The notes beneath the pieces were generated by a model that made no database searches, was not told where the DNA came from, and worked only from the letters and a program-made list of their open reading frames with translations. A stretch of 64,000 nucleotides of DNA from JANNSX01 sp963741525 (lineage in GTDB: Bacteria > Pseudomonadota > Alphaproteobacteria > Rhizobiales > Hyphomicrobiaceae): positions 1-64,000 of the forward strand of contig CAVUIW010000021.1 of NCBI GenBank assembly GCA_963741525.1, given 5' to 3'. Positions 22,240 to 32,782 of the stretch are shown here, one piece after another. Each line of letters opens with the position of its first letter. Positions within the stretch are counted from its first letter, which is position 1. Both the position numbers and the translations under genes were made by a program.

Positions 22240-23757
22240 TCAGGCCTTGCCACGGCTTCCCGGCTTTTTGGCGGCTTCGGAGGTCCACCAGGGCTCAGGC
22301 AATGTCAATCGCCCGGCCGACTGCTCGATGACATGGGCGAGCTGGAACAGCGTTTCCTCGTCAAAGGCGCGGCCGATCAGCTGCAACGCCAGCGGAATGC
22401 CGTCGCCCGAGAGGCCGGCCGGCACGGCGATGCCGGGCAATCCCGCCATGTTCACCGTCACCGTGAAGATGTCGTTCAAGTACATCTGGATCGGATCGGC
22501 GCTCATGGATTTGAGCGGGAAGGCGGCATTCGGTGTCGCGGGCGTCAACAACGCATCGACCTCGCGATAGGCCTCGTCGAAGTCGCGTTTGATGAGGGTG
22601 CGGATCTTCTGGGCCTTGAGGTAGTAGGCGTCGTAGTAGCCGGCCGAGAGCACATAGGTGCCGATCATGATGCGCCGCTTGACCTCCGCGCCGAAACCGG
22701 CGGCGCGGGAGTTCTCGTACATGTCGATGATGTCCTTGCCCGGCACGCGCAAGCCGTAGCGGACGCCGTCATAGCGCGCGAGGTTGGAGGAAGCTTCGGC
22801 CGGCGCCACGATGTAGTAGGCCGGCAGCGCATGCTTCGTGTGCGGCAGCGACACCTCTTTGATTGTCGCGCCAGCGGCCTCGAGCCACTTGATGCCCTGC
22901 TGCCAGAGCCCCTCGATCTCGGCCGGCATGCCCTCGACCCGGTACTCCTTCGGAACGCCGATCTTGAGGCCCTTGATGCTCTTACCCAGCACCTTCTCGT
23001 AGTCAGGCACCGGCTGATCGACACTCGTCGTGTCCTTGGGATCATGGCTCGCCATGGCGCGCAGCATGATCGCGGCGTCGCGCACGTCGCGGGCGATCGG
23101 GCCGGCCTGATCGAGCGAGGACGCGAAGGCAACGATGCCCCAGCGCGAGCAGCGGCCGTAGGTCGGCTTGATGCCGACGGTGCCGGTCAGGGCCGCAGGC
23201 TGGCGGATCGAGCCGCCGGTATCGGTTGCGGTGGCACCGGCGCAAAGCCGCGCCGACACGGCCGCCGCCGAGCCGCCGGACGAGCCGCCCGGCACGAGAT
23301 CGGCGTTCGATGTCTTCGAGCGCCAGGGATTGACGACGGGGCCGTAGTAGCTCGTCTCGTTGGAGGAACCCATGGCGAACTCGTCCATGTTGAGCTTGCC
23401 CAACATGACGGCGCCGGCATCCCAGAGGTTCTGCGAGACGGTACTCTCATACGGCGGCTTGAAGCCATCGAGCACGTGGCTGCACGCCTGGGTATGGACG
23501 CCCTTGGTGGCGAAGAGATCCTTGATGCCGAGCGGAATGCCCTCGAGCGGCCGCGTGCTGCCCTTGGCGAGGTGATTGTCGGAGACCTGCGCCATGGCAC
23601 GCGCCTGTTCCTCCGTCACCACCACATAGGCGTTGAGCACCGGATTGGCGGCGGCGATAGCGGCGAGGTAGGCGTCGGTCAGCTCGCGCGAGGAGAGCGA
23701 CTTCTTGGCGAGCGCGGCGCGGGCTTCCCAGATGGTCAGATCGGTCGGATTGGTCAT
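22240..23757 (-). CDS. gatA: Aspartyl/glutamyl-tRNA amidotransferase subunit A
   Basis: A 505-residue amidase that releases ammonia from glutamine for GatB to convert Glu-tRNA(Gln) or Asp-tRNA(Asn). The amidase signature GGSSGGSAAAVSA with the Ser-cisSer-Lys triad is complete (GIKDLFATKG supplies the Lys). It starts 3 bases after gatC, the common gatC-gatA order; gatB is not in the window. Confidence 0.96.
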   Translation of the reverse strand: MTNPTDLTIWEARAALAKKSLSSRELTDAYLAAIAAANPVLNAYVVVTEEQARAMAQVSDNHLAKGSTRPLEGIPLGIKDLFATKGVHTQACSHVLDGFKPPYESTVSQNLWDAGAVMLGKLNMDEFAMGSSNETSYYGPVVNPWRSKTSNADLVPGGSSGGSAAAVSARLCAGATATDTGGSIRQPAALTGTVGIKPTYGRCSRWGIVAFASSLDQAGPIARDVRDAAIMLRAMASHDPKDTTSVDQPVPDYEKVLGKSIKGLKIGVPKEYRVEGMPAEIEGLWQQGIKWLEAAGATIKEVSLPHTKHALPAYYIVAPAEASSNLARYDGVRYGLRVPGKDIIDMYENSRAAGFGAEVKRRIMIGTYVLSAGYYDAYYLKAQKIRTLIKRDFDEAYREVDALLTPATPNAAFPLKSMSADPIQMYLNDIFTVTVNMAGLPGIAVPAGLSGDGIPLALQLIGRAFDEETLFQLAHVIEQSAGRLTLPEPWWTSEAAKKPGSRGKA

Positions 23758-23760
23758 GGC

Positions 23761-24048
23761 CTACTCGACCACCTTGGGAACGACGAAATAGTGGTCGTCG
23801 GACTGGGGCGCATTGCGGATGACGTCGTCGGCGATCTCGCCGTCCGTGACGCCGTCTTTCCGCTTCTTCATCTGCATTGGCAGCACGCGCGTCATCGGCT
23901 CGACGCCATCCGTCGGCACGGCATTGAGCTGCTCGACCCATTTGAGGATGGCGTTGAGCTCGCCCTGCATCTTCGGCACCTCGGCATCGGGGAGCTTGAG
24001 TCGCGCCAGGCGGGCGATATGGCGGACGGTCTTCTCGTCGACCTGCAT
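23761..24048 (-). CDS. gatC: Aspartyl/glutamyl-tRNA amidotransferase subunit C
   Basis: 95 residues, the normal length for the small subunit that holds GatA and GatB together. Typical features are the N-terminal VRHIARLARLKL helix and the PMTRVLPM segment followed by DGVTDGEIADDVIRNAP. It is divergent from the YbaK gene, with 106 bases between the two starts. Confidence 0.95.
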   Translation of the reverse strand: MQVDEKTVRHIARLARLKLPDAEVPKMQGELNAILKWVEQLNAVPTDGVEPMTRVLPMQMKKRKDGVTDGEIADDVIRNAPQSDDHYFVVPKVVE

Positions 24049-24154
24049 GGTTCTTGCTTTCGGGGTCCGGGGATTCTAGCGGTTGGCGGGAGAGATAGCG
24101 CCCGGCCGGATAGGGCGCAACCTTGGGGCGCAGCGAACAGGGAATTCGGGCGGC

Positions 24155-24637
24155 ATGGATGAGCGCAAGGACGGTCCGGGCCGCTTCGCGAAGGCGGCGA
24201 AAGAGCTTGGCTTGGACGTCGTGCTGAAGGAGTTCTCGGAGAGTACGCGAACGGCCGAGGATGCCGCGGCGGCCTGCGGCTGCGATGTCGGGCAGATCGT
24301 CAAGTCGCTGGTTTTCCAGGGAAAGCGGTCGAAGAAGCCGTACATGCTGCTGGTCTCGGGCCGCAACCGGGTCGACCAGAAAGGCGTGGCGCAGGTGATC
24401 GGCGAGCCGCTCGACCGGCCGGACGGGCAGTATGTGCGGGATTTGACGGGTTTCGCTATCGGCGGCATCCCGCCGGTCGGCCACGATATGCCGCTCAAGA
24501 CCTATATCGACGAGGACCTCCTCCAGTACGATCTGATCTGGGCCGCCGCCGGCTCGCCCAACAGCGTCTTCCCGACGGAGCCGAAGCGGCTCGTCGAGGT
24601 GGCGAAGGCGGAGATTATCAGGGTGAAGGGCGGTTGA
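24155..24637 (+). CDS. YbaK/EbsC family aminoacyl-tRNA deacylase
   Basis: A 160-residue stand-alone editing domain like that of prolyl-tRNA synthetase, which hydrolyses mischarged tRNA such as Cys-tRNA(Pro). Family features include the conserved Lys in CDVGQIVKSLVF, the GIPPVGH loop and TYIDEDLL. The ATG at 24155 gives the normal length; the open frame before it has no similarity. Divergent from gatCA. Confidence 0.9.
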   Translation: MDERKDGPGRFAKAAKELGLDVVLKEFSESTRTAEDAAAACGCDVGQIVKSLVFQGKRSKKPYMLLVSGRNRVDQKGVAQVIGEPLDRPDGQYVRDLTGFAIGGIPPVGHDMPLKTYIDEDLLQYDLIWAAAGSPNSVFPTEPKRLVEVAKAEIIRVKGG

Positions 24638-24686
24638 GCCTACACAGGTCATTCTGCCGTGTGGGAACACCTTCCAGAACATACGT

Positions 24687-24815
24687 TCCCGTGGATGGTC
24701 GCGTTCGCGACCAGGACGGTGGGCGGGGTGGAAACGGGCCGCGACCGATGATCCAGCGTTCGGCACAAACCCCAATACACCGTCCTGCTGACGAAAGTCA
24801 GCATCCACGGGAGGT
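24687..24815. repeat. Composite two-hairpin repeat element, copy 1
   Basis: Two hairpins in opposite orientation about 75 bases apart. The first is GGTCGCGTTCGCGACC (24697-24712) set in GTGGAT...AGGACGG. The second is GCTGACGAAAGTCAGC (24787-24802) set in CCGTCCT...ATCCACGG. The same pair, in inverse orientation, occurs at about 62009-62170. Stem bases differ between copies yet still pair (GTCGCG/CGCGAC here, GTCACG/CGTGAC there). No gene is present in this interval. Confidence 0.8.
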
Positions 24816-24855
24816 TGTGGTGGGAGCGAAGGCCGCGCCCTACGGCACAACGCGC

Positions 24856-26901
24856 TCACATCACGCAACACAACCGCAACGCATCATAGATCGCCGCGTG
24901 GATATTCCGGCTGGTGACGGCGTCGCCGATGCGGTGGAGTTCGAAGGCGCCATTGGGGTTGGAGCGCGGCTGCGGCCTCGAAGCCAGCATCGCGTCGATG
25001 TCGGTCACGCCATCATTCGCCGATTGCGACCTTGAGCTCCGTCCAGATCCCGGCAACCGGCAGCGTGCCGTGCTCGACCACGATCTGGTCGGCCTCTTCC
25101 TCGACGATTGCATCGGTCAGCTCGTTGATGAAGCGGGCGACCAGCGCATTGCCGCGCTTCTCGATTGCGATCATGCGCAAGTCGAACACGAGCGGCAGGC
25201 CCAACTGGTAGGTCCGCCGCTTCCAGAAGGTCTGCTCCGGCGTGTCGAGATCCATGCCGAGGTGATCGTCGAGCGTCACGAGCCGCGCCGACTTGCCGGC
25301 GGCCATCACCTTCTCCGCCGCCACCAGCGCCGTGTTCCGCCCCGTGCCGTCATAGATCAGCACGCCGATCGGCGGGCGCGGCGCTGCCGTCGATGAGATC
25401 CCAGGGGCTCGTCGCATGCTCGGCGCCCGCGATCTCGCCGAAGCCCGGAACGCCGCCTGTCGCGACGATGACGATATCGGGTTGCAGCGCCTGCACATCC
25501 TCCGGCTCGGCATAGGTGTTGAGGCGCACATCGACGCCTAGATGCTCGAGCTCGTGCGCCCGCCAGTCGACGATGCCGATGAGATCGCGCCGCCAGCTTG
25601 CCTCGGCCGCCAACCGCACCTGACCGCCCAGCGCATTGGCGGCCTCGAGCAGCACGACCTTGTGCCCGCGCTCGGCCAGAACGCGTGCCGCTTCGAGCCC
25701 CGCCGGACCGCCCCCGACGACGACCACCTTCCGGCCCGGCGTCGCCGAGCGCACGATTTTCTGCGGCACGCCCCACAGACTCACGCCCCGTCGCCGGATT
25801 GTGCAGGCAGGAGGGCCGCGACGGTCCCCGGCAATGCTGCGAGCCGACACAGGGCCGCACGCGCTCAGCTTGGCCGCGCTTGAGCTTCTCGACGAGATGG
25901 GGATCGGCGATGTGCGCGCGTGTCATGCCGGCCATGTCGATCAGCCCCTCCCCGATGGCGTAGCGGGCGGTCGCGAGATCGGCGATGCGGGCAGCGTGGA
26001 AAACAGGCAGCTTCATCTCGCGCTTGAAGGCGGCGGCCTTCTTGAGCCAGGGCGCCATCGGGCTCTCGATGCCCGGCATGTTGTCGAGCGAGAGGTTCAC
26101 GGCGCGATCCATGCGCCCGTAGATCGCATTCCAGAAATCGAGGAGGCCGGATCGCTCCAGAACCCGCGCGATTTCCAGGCTCTCCTCGAAGCCAAGCCCC
26201 TCCTCCTCGCCCATGCCTTCATCAACCACGAAGCGGAAGCCGACGAGGAAATCATCGCCGACGCGCTTGCGAATGGCCTCGTAGACGGCGAGCGGAAACC
26301 GGCAGCGGTTTTCCAGCGACCCGCCCCAGCGATCGGTGCGCTGGTTCATGGCGGGCGAGAGGAACTGGCCCATCATGTGCCCGCCGCCGAGCGTCTCGAC
26401 GCCGTCGAGCCCGCCTTCCTTGCAGCGCCACGCCGCATCCGCGTACTGGCGGATGACGCGGGCGATATCGTGCTCGTCCATCTCCTTGGCGAAGGAGCGA
26501 TGCTGAGTCTCGCGCGTGGGCGAGGGACTTAACGTCGGCAGGAAATGGCCGGCATAGGCACTGCCGCGGCGGCCCAGATGCGTGATCTGGCACATGATCC
26601 GCGCACCCTCGGCGTGCACGCGCGACGAGAACTGCTGGAAATGCGGAATGCAGGCGTCATCGCCGACATAGAGTTGCTGGAACACCGAGGGGCTGTCGGG
26701 AGAAACGTTGGACGAGCCGCCGAACATGGTGAGCGCGATGCCGCCTTTGGCCTTCTCGACGTGATAGGCCTGATAGCGCTCGAGCGTCAGCCCGCCCTCC
26801 TCGAGGCCGCAGGCGTGGCTCGTGCTCATGATGCGATTGCGCAACGTCAGGTGCTTCAGCTTGAAGGGTTGCAGCAGCGGGTCTTTCGAGGCGGCGGTCA
26901 T
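24856..26901 (-). CDS. NADH:flavin oxidoreductase, N-methylproline/dimethylamine demethylase-like (frameshifted)
   Basis: About 680 residues after repairing one-base breaks near 25850, 25385 and 25025. It has an FMN barrel (PFKLKHLTLRNRIMSTSHAC), a Cys-rich Fe-S segment (RPCVGSQHC ... PSC), then FAD/NAD domains (KVVVVGGGPAGLEAARVLAE). The barrel segments FGGSSNVSPDSPSVFQQL and RRGSAYAGHFLPTL recall the secondary-amine demethylase branch (dimethylglycine or N-methylproline demethylases) more than dienoyl-CoA reductase; that is from family memory, not a search. It is divergent from the GMC oxidoreductase at 27045. Confidence 0.82.
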
Positions 26902-27044
26902 TGCAGCTCCTTGGTCGGCGCAATGGTGAGGGATGCCAGCGACGCTGGCAATGACGGGAAGTCATAGCCGGCGCGCATTGGCGGTACGGGAGGCATTCAC
27001 CAAGGGGTCTTGGCTGCTCGGGATCGCCTTGCTAGCGTCGGGGC

Positions 27045-28621
27045 ATGAGCAACACCCAATCCGTCCAGACAGCCGATTTCGTCATCGTCGGCGGCGGCTC
27101 GGCGGGCTGTATCATCGCCCGGCGGCTGGCCGAGCGGACGCAAGGCCGGATCATTCTCATCGAGGCCGGCCCCTCGGACGAGAACGATCCGGCGGCGCTT
27201 TACCTCTCCAAGCTCGATGACCAGAATGACGTCGATTGGAATTTCAAGGCATCAACCATTCCGGGCGCGGCGGCGCCGCTCAAATACCTGCGCGCGCGCA
27301 TGCTCGGCGGCTGCGGCAACCACAACGATTGCGCTTATCTCCTCCCGCCCGACCACGATTTCCGGCAATGGGAGGCGGCGGGCGCCAAGGGTTGGGGACC
27401 GGATGGCGTCAGGCCCTACTTCCGCCGGGTCGACGAGCGCGTCAATGTCTTCCGCTTCGAGGACATCAATCCGATCAACCGGGCGTTTGTCGAGGCGGGC
27501 AAGGAGCTCGGCTATCCCGAGCGCGATTTTCGCGCCGGCGTCGCCGACGGTATCGGGTACTTTCCGCTCAATTCGGCGGGCGATTTGCGCCACTCGTCAT
27601 CGGTTGCCTATCTGCATCCACTGTCGTCGCTGCCCAAGCACCTCGAGGTGTTGACCAACACGCGGGCGACGAGGATTCTCATCGAGAACGGCCGGGCCGT
27701 TGGCGTCGAGACGGATCGCGGCACGATCCGCGCCAACCGCGAGGTCATCCTCACGGCCGGGTCCATCCAGACGCCGCAACTGATGATGCTGTCGGGACTC
27801 GGCCCGGCTGCGGAGCTGAAGCGCCACGGCATCGCGGTCATCCGCGATCTGCCCGGTGTCGGCGCGCATCTGCTCGATCATGTCGCCGCGCCCGATCATC
27901 TGGCAGATCGACCGGCCGGTGGGCTCCTGGCAGATCACGCATCTGCAGACCACCATGCTGATCTCGATCGACAAGCGACGCGCCCGCGCCCGACGTGCTG
28001 TTCCATTTCGCGCTGCGCATCCGCGAGAAGTACGACGCGCCGCCGATCTACGCCGATCTCGAGAACGGCGTGCGCGCTTCGCCCAATGTGGCGCGCGCCC
28101 GCTCGACGGGCTCGGTGAGGCTGCGCTCCGCCGACATCAACGACGCACCGGTCATCGACTTGAATTATTTCAGCGATCCGGAAGGCTACGACCGGCGCAT
28201 TCTACGCGAAGCCCTGAAGTTCACGCGCCGGTTCGCGGCGACGAAAGCCTTCGGCTCGATGGTCATGCGGGAGGTCGCGCCGGGACCAGACATCCGCACC
28301 GACGCCGATCTCGAAGCCTACATGCGCCAGACCTGCGAGACGGTCTATCACCCCTCCGGCACGGCCGTGATGGGCGATCCGCCGCGCAAGGAGACCGTTG
28401 TCGCGCCCGACCTCAAGGTGAAGGGCGTCGAGGGCTTGCGCGTCTGCGATGCCTCGGTGTTCCCGACCATGGTCACCGTCAACATCAACAACACCGTGAT
28501 GATGGTGGCGGAGAAGGCGGCGGATCAAATTTTGGCTCGCTGCGTTAAGCGGACGATTTACTCTCGTGACGAATACTATTCGTCACTGATCTTCTTATAC
28601 CGCATCAGGCAGCCCAATTGA
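27045..28621 (+). CDS. GMC-family oxidoreductase, choline dehydrogenase-like (frameshifted)
   Basis: A flavin alcohol dehydrogenase of about 525 residues when breaks near 27890 and 27985 are repaired. The FAD-binding start is DFVIVGGGSAGCIIARRLAE; the GMC signature follows in RARMLGGCGNHNDCAY and TAGSIQTPQLMMLSGLG. Catalytic His is in YHPSGTAVMGD and the partner Asn in NINNTVMMVAEKAA. The substrate alcohol is unknown. The last 25 or so codons run through a palindrome (28566-28586) and look unlike the family, so the true end may be earlier. Confidence 0.85.
28566..28586. promoter_or_regulatory. Perfect 9-bp palindrome at the end of the GMC gene
   Basis: GTGACGAAT and ATTCGTCAC with a 3-base centre, in a relatively AT-rich patch between the GMC and RTX genes. 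It may be an operator for the RTX gene 135 bases downstream or a hairpin at the end of the GMC transcript. There is no T tract. Confidence 0.4.
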
Positions 28622-28720
28622 ACGCGATCGATTGGTCGGATCGGGCACCGACTGCCGGACATCGCCGGGTATGGGCTCTCGCGTCCGAATTCACCAGACA
28701 ACAGAGAAGAGGCAACGCAC

Positions 28721-29862
28721 ATGGCACGCATTCGTGGGCACCATCCGCCCGTGACCGCCTCAACGGCACGGCTGCCGCCGACACCATCGAAGGTCTCGGC
28801 AACAACGACACGATCTTCGGCAATGCCGGCAACGAACCATCGATGGCGGCGCTGGCGACGACACGATCAATGGCGGCCTCGGCAACGACAAGCTGACCGG
28901 CGGTACGGGCGTCGACAAGCTCTATGGCGAAGGTGGAAACGACACGCTCTTCCACGGCACCGGCGCTGACCGGATCGACGGCGGGGCCGGTATCGATACG
29001 GCAAGCTATGCGAGCGCCACCTCGGGTGTCGACGTTGCGCTCGATGGCTCGGCGTCGACCGGCGGCGCGGCGGGCGACCGGCTCTTCGGTATCGAGAATG
29101 TGGTTGGCTCGCGGTTTGCCGACGAAATCAGAGGCTCCTCCTCGGCAAACATCCTAACGGGCGGGGCCGGCAACGATTTGCTCTTCGGCTACGCCGGTGT
29201 GGACCGCCTTTACGGTGGCGATGGCAATGACCTTATTGAAGCGAGCGATCTATTCGGCAGTGCAGTCGCCGACTACGTCTACGGTGGCGATGGCATTGAC
29301 GCGGTCGCGTACATTTTCTCTGGCACCGGCGTCACTGTGAACCTCGAGACTGGCGCAACCGGTGGGGGAGCCGCGGGCGACCGCCTGAATTCGATCGAGA
29401 ACGTCGCCGGCTCTTTCCATGCGGACACGATCACGGTCGATGGCGGTGGGGTGGCCCAGGGCGGCGACGGCGACGACGTGCTGTCGGGGAGCACCGTGCT
29501 CCCGGGGGGCCCCTTGAGCTTCCCCAGCACCGAAATTCTGTTTGGCGGCTCCGGCGCCGACACCTTCGTTCTCCACAACAACAAGGGTGCCGACATCATT
29601 GCGGATTTCAGTTTCGTGGAAGGCGACACACTCCGCGTGAGCAGTGCCGAATTCGGCTACCGCCGGCACCGCCAATATCGTGAACCTCACCGGCACCGTG
29701 GCCGCAACCGTCGGCGGCCCGCAGTTCATCTACGATATGCTCGCAACGAACCTCTACTTCGACGAGGATGGCACCGGTGCCATCCTGGCACCCGTGCTGG
29801 TCGCCCAACTGGCGGGATTCGCCTCGCCACTGTCGAACATTGATTTCGTCTTCGTGGCCTGA
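28721..29862 (+). CDS. RTX-type calcium-binding repeat protein (frameshifted)
   Basis: A protein of about 380 residues made largely of glycine/aspartate nonapeptide repeats, such as GGLGNDKLTGGTGVDKLYGE, GGAGNDLLFGYAGVDRLYGG and GGDGDDVLSG. These bind calcium after export, usually by a type I secretion system; none is nearby with an ATPase. The ATG at 28721 (MARIRG) is likely the start. One-base breaks lie near 28755, 28836 and 29655. The restored C-terminus (LSNIDFVFVA) is hydrophobic with an acidic residue, as in type I signals. Confidence 0.8.
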
Positions 29863-29897
29863 ACTCAAGTGCCGGGGCTACGCGCTCCGGCCTCTCC

Positions 29898-30804
29898 TCA
29901 CTCCCGGATGAACGTGCCGTTCTGCAATTCAGCCACTGCCTGCTTCAGCTCCGCCTGCGTGTTCATGACGATGGGGCCGTACCAGGCAACGGGCTCCTTG
30001 ATGGGTTTTCCCGAGACGAGCAGGAAGCGGATGCCCTGCTCGCCCGCTTCCACCGTCACCTCGTCGCCCGAGCCGAAGAGCACGAGCGAGCGGTTGCCCG
30101 CCTTCTCGCGGGTGACAATTTCTTCGCCGCCGACCTGCTTCTCGGTCAGAACGCCCATCGGCTCGGACCCATCGCGGAAGCGGCCGGCGCCCTCGAACAC
30201 ATAGGCGAAGGCCTGCCGCTCGATCTCGACCTTCAAGTGTCTTGCGCTTCAACGGCGGCACATAGACATCGAGATAGCGCGGATCGGCGGCGATGCCGTC
30301 GACGGGCCGCGCTTCCCCCAGAACTCGCCGCAGACGACGCGCACGATGGTGCCGTCGTCGTCCGTGATCTCCGGGATCTCGTTCGACTGTCACGTCCTGG
30401 TAGCGCGGCGCCGTCATCTTGAGCGAGGACGGCAGGTTGGCCCAGAGCTGGAAGCCGTGCATGCGGCCCTTGGCGTCGCCCTGCGGCATCTCCTGGTGCA
30501 TGATGCCACGGCCCGCCGTCATCCACTGCACGTCGCCCGCGCCCAGCGCGCCGCGGTTGCCGAGGCTGTCGCCATGCGCGACCGTGCCGGCCAGCACATA
30601 GGTGATCGTCTCGATGCCGCGATGGGGATGCCAGGGAAAGCCCTTGAGATAGTCCTCCGGCCGCTCGTTGCGGAAATCGTCGAACAGCAGGAAGGGATCG
30701 AAGTCGGACGTCTTGCCGAAGCCGAAGCCGCGATGCAGATGCACGCCCGCGCCCTCCATCGTGGGCTGGGCCATGGTAATGCTCTGGACGGGACGGACGG
30801 ACAT
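29898..30804 (-). CDS. Pirin family protein (frameshifted)
   Basis: A bicupin of about 300 residues. The N-terminal cupin is intact with metal-ligand His in FPWHPHRGIETITYV and HGDSLGNRG, and the pirin pattern VQWMTAGRGIMHQEMP. The C-terminal domain (FAYVFEGAGRF to NGTFIRE) is in another frame; breaks are near 30380, 30310 and 30240. Some pirins act as quercetin dioxygenases, others as redox-responsive regulators; the role here is not readable. Confidence 0.88.
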
Positions 30805-30925
30805 CGGGGCCTCCGGGTTGTAGGGCGGAGATCATACAGGATAGGACGGCTGTCAAGGAAGGCGGGTGACCTGTTGTCTGGGTCGCGGCTTGGGCTTCTG
30901 CTGAGGGCCAGAAAGAGACATGTTG

Positions 30926-31312
30926 TTAACTTGGGTAATCGGCCAGATCGGGCGTCATTGCTTCAATCACGAAGTCGACAAACGCCTCAGGTGCGTCGAG
31001 GTAGAATTCTTTGTCGGAGTAGCACCCGACGGTTGCATTCATACCGTGCGCTCGCGCCCAGTCTGCCAGCTCTTCCAATGCGGCTTGCGGCGTGTCGCTA
31101 AGAAAAGCCACTTGCGACAAATCCTTGTCTCGATCACGATTGGTGGTCTCGCTGTGCCCGAATTGCAGATCGACATTCGTTCCCGGTTGCCGCAACCAGA
31201 TAAATCCGTCGATACGTCTCAATTCGACGAAGCCGAGTTTTGCTTTCAGCATCTCAACAAATGTTTCGAAGTGCCTTGGTGTAACTCGATTGGCAACATG
31301 ATCCAATTTCAT
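30926..31312 (-). CDS. VOC superfamily protein (glyoxalase/bleomycin-resistance fold)
   Basis: 128 residues starting MKLDHVANRVTPRHFETFVE, a beta-alpha-beta-beta-beta module pattern, with AFLSDTPQAALEELADWARAHG and a final KEFYLDAPEAFVDFVIE strand. AGGGG lies 7 bases before the ATG. His5 and a late Glu could be metal ligands. Base composition is visibly less GC-rich than the neighbours, suggesting a different origin. The specific function is unknown. Confidence 0.75.
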   Translation of the reverse strand: MKLDHVANRVTPRHFETFVEMLKAKLGFVELRRIDGFIWLRQPGTNVDLQFGHSETTNRDRDKDLSQVAFLSDTPQAALEELADWARAHGMNATVGCYSDKEFYLDAPEAFVDFVIEAMTPDLADYPS

Positions 31313-31480
31313 TCATGACCCCTGAACGTCCGATCTGAGAAGGTGCTGTTGAGGGTTTGAATTGGAGCGCCCGAATTGCCAGTGTCAAGCACCGCATGGG
31401 TCACGAGGCTATGGTGCCCGCCTCGGATCGAGAGCGGAATCTCAAAATTCGACACGACCAACCGACTTGAAGGAGCCCTC

Positions 31481-31972
31481 TTGCCCGCCGACCCCACCCT
31501 CACCCTCGAGGCCTTCGCCGCTCTTCTGCCTGAGCGCGCCGTGCTCTTCGGCCTCGACCTCGGCACGAAGACGATCGGCCTCGGCATTTCCGATCCCTCG
31601 CTCACCATCGCGAGCCCCCTCCTCACCATCGAGCGGACGAAGTTCAAGGCCGATGCGGCGGAGCTGCTGGCGCTGGCGGCCAAGAATGACGTGGCCGGCC
31701 TCGTCATCGGGCTGCCCAAGAACATGGACAACACGGAGGGCCCGCGCGCGCAGGCGACCCGTGCCTTCGTGCGCAATCTCGCCGCGCTCACCCCGTTGCC
31801 GATGCTCTTCTGGGACGAGCGGCTCTCCACGGCCGCCGCCGAGCGCACGCTCATCGAGGCCGATGCCTCGCGACGCCGCCGGGCCGAGGTGATCGACAAG
31901 ATGGCGGCGGCCTACATCCTCCAGGGCCTGCTCGACCGGCTGCGCTACCTCAGGGCACCCCCGGCGTCTTGA
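31481..31972 (+). CDS. ruvX: Putative Holliday junction resolvase RuvX/YqgF (pre-16S rRNA nuclease)
   Basis: RNase H-fold protein involved in 16S rRNA 5'-end maturation. The catalytic Asp is in LFGLDLGTKTIGLGISD, followed by VIGLPKNMDNTEGPRAQ and the WDERLSTAAAER motif and the last Asp in EVIDKMAAAYILQ. The TTG at 31481 is preferred as start: AAGGAG lies 5 bases before it and the product (163 residues) has the family length. The frame stays open to 31376 without similarity. Confidence 0.92.
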   Translation: MPADPTLTLEAFAALLPERAVLFGLDLGTKTIGLGISDPSLTIASPLLTIERTKFKADAAELLALAAKNDVAGLVIGLPKNMDNTEGPRAQATRAFVRNLAALTPLPMLFWDERLSTAAAERTLIEADASRRRRAEVIDKMAAAYILQGLLDRLRYLRAPPAS

Positions 31973-32001
31973 GATTGTCGCCCGCACCTGTCAGATAGCT
32001 G

Positions 32002-32779
32002 GTGACGCCTCAAAATCAGCAAAGCCCCACCGTGACGCCCGAGTTCTCCACATTCTCCGGCCTGCTCTCGCCCGTGACGGTCGCGGGCATCGACATGACG
32101 TTGCTCGATGCCTTCGCCTTTCTGTGGTTCGTCGATCGCCACCGTCGGCTACAGCCTCTTCACCCGCTACGGACCGGCGTCGGAGAGCAACCTCATCTCG
32201 GCGATCCAGCGCCAGCGCGAGGCCTGGATGGCCAACATGGCGCGGCGCGACGATCGCGTGCAGGACGTGCTTCTCGTCTCCAGCCTCGCCACCGGCAACA
32301 CCTTCTTCGCCTCGACGAGCGTCATTCTGTTGGGCGCGCTGTCGGCGCTGCTCGGCTCGGGCGGGACGGCCCAGCGCGTCGTCGCGAGCCTGCCGCACGC
32401 GCTCGCGGCCTCACCCGCGCTTTGGAACCTGAAGATCCTGACGCTGATGGCCGTCTTCATCTATTCCTTCTTCAAATTTGCCTGGGCCTTCCGCCTGGCG
32501 CACTACGCCATGATCCTGGTCGGGGCGACACCGGCGGCCGGCAAGGCCTCGGAGAAGGTGAGATTGGCGCATGGCGCGCGGACGGCGCGGTTGGCTGGTA
32601 TCGCGGGCGAGCATTCGAACTCGGGGTTGCGTGCCTACTATTTCGCCATCGCCGGCACGGCCTGGTTCTATCATCCGCTCGCTTTCATCATTGCCACCAC
32701 CTGGGTGCTCTTGATCGTCATCCGCCGCGAGTATCTCTCGCGCTCGCTCAGCCTCATCGGCGCGGCCGGCGAGACGTAG
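32002..32779 (+). CDS. DUF599 membrane protein (frameshifted)
   Basis: About 258 residues with four predicted spans: LLDAFAFLWFV, FFASTSVILLGALSALLG, ILTLMAVFIYSFFKFAWAF and FIIATTWVLLIVI. The YSLFTRY and WMANMARRDDRVQD segments are those of DUF599. A one-base break near 32133 separates the first span from the rest. Function is unknown. It ends 3 bases before the AEC transporter start. Confidence 0.85.
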
Positions 32780-32782
32780 CTC

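Noticed and set aside
22213..24162. 649-codon open frame on the plus strand
   Set aside because: Antisense to gatA and gatC, which are unmistakable.
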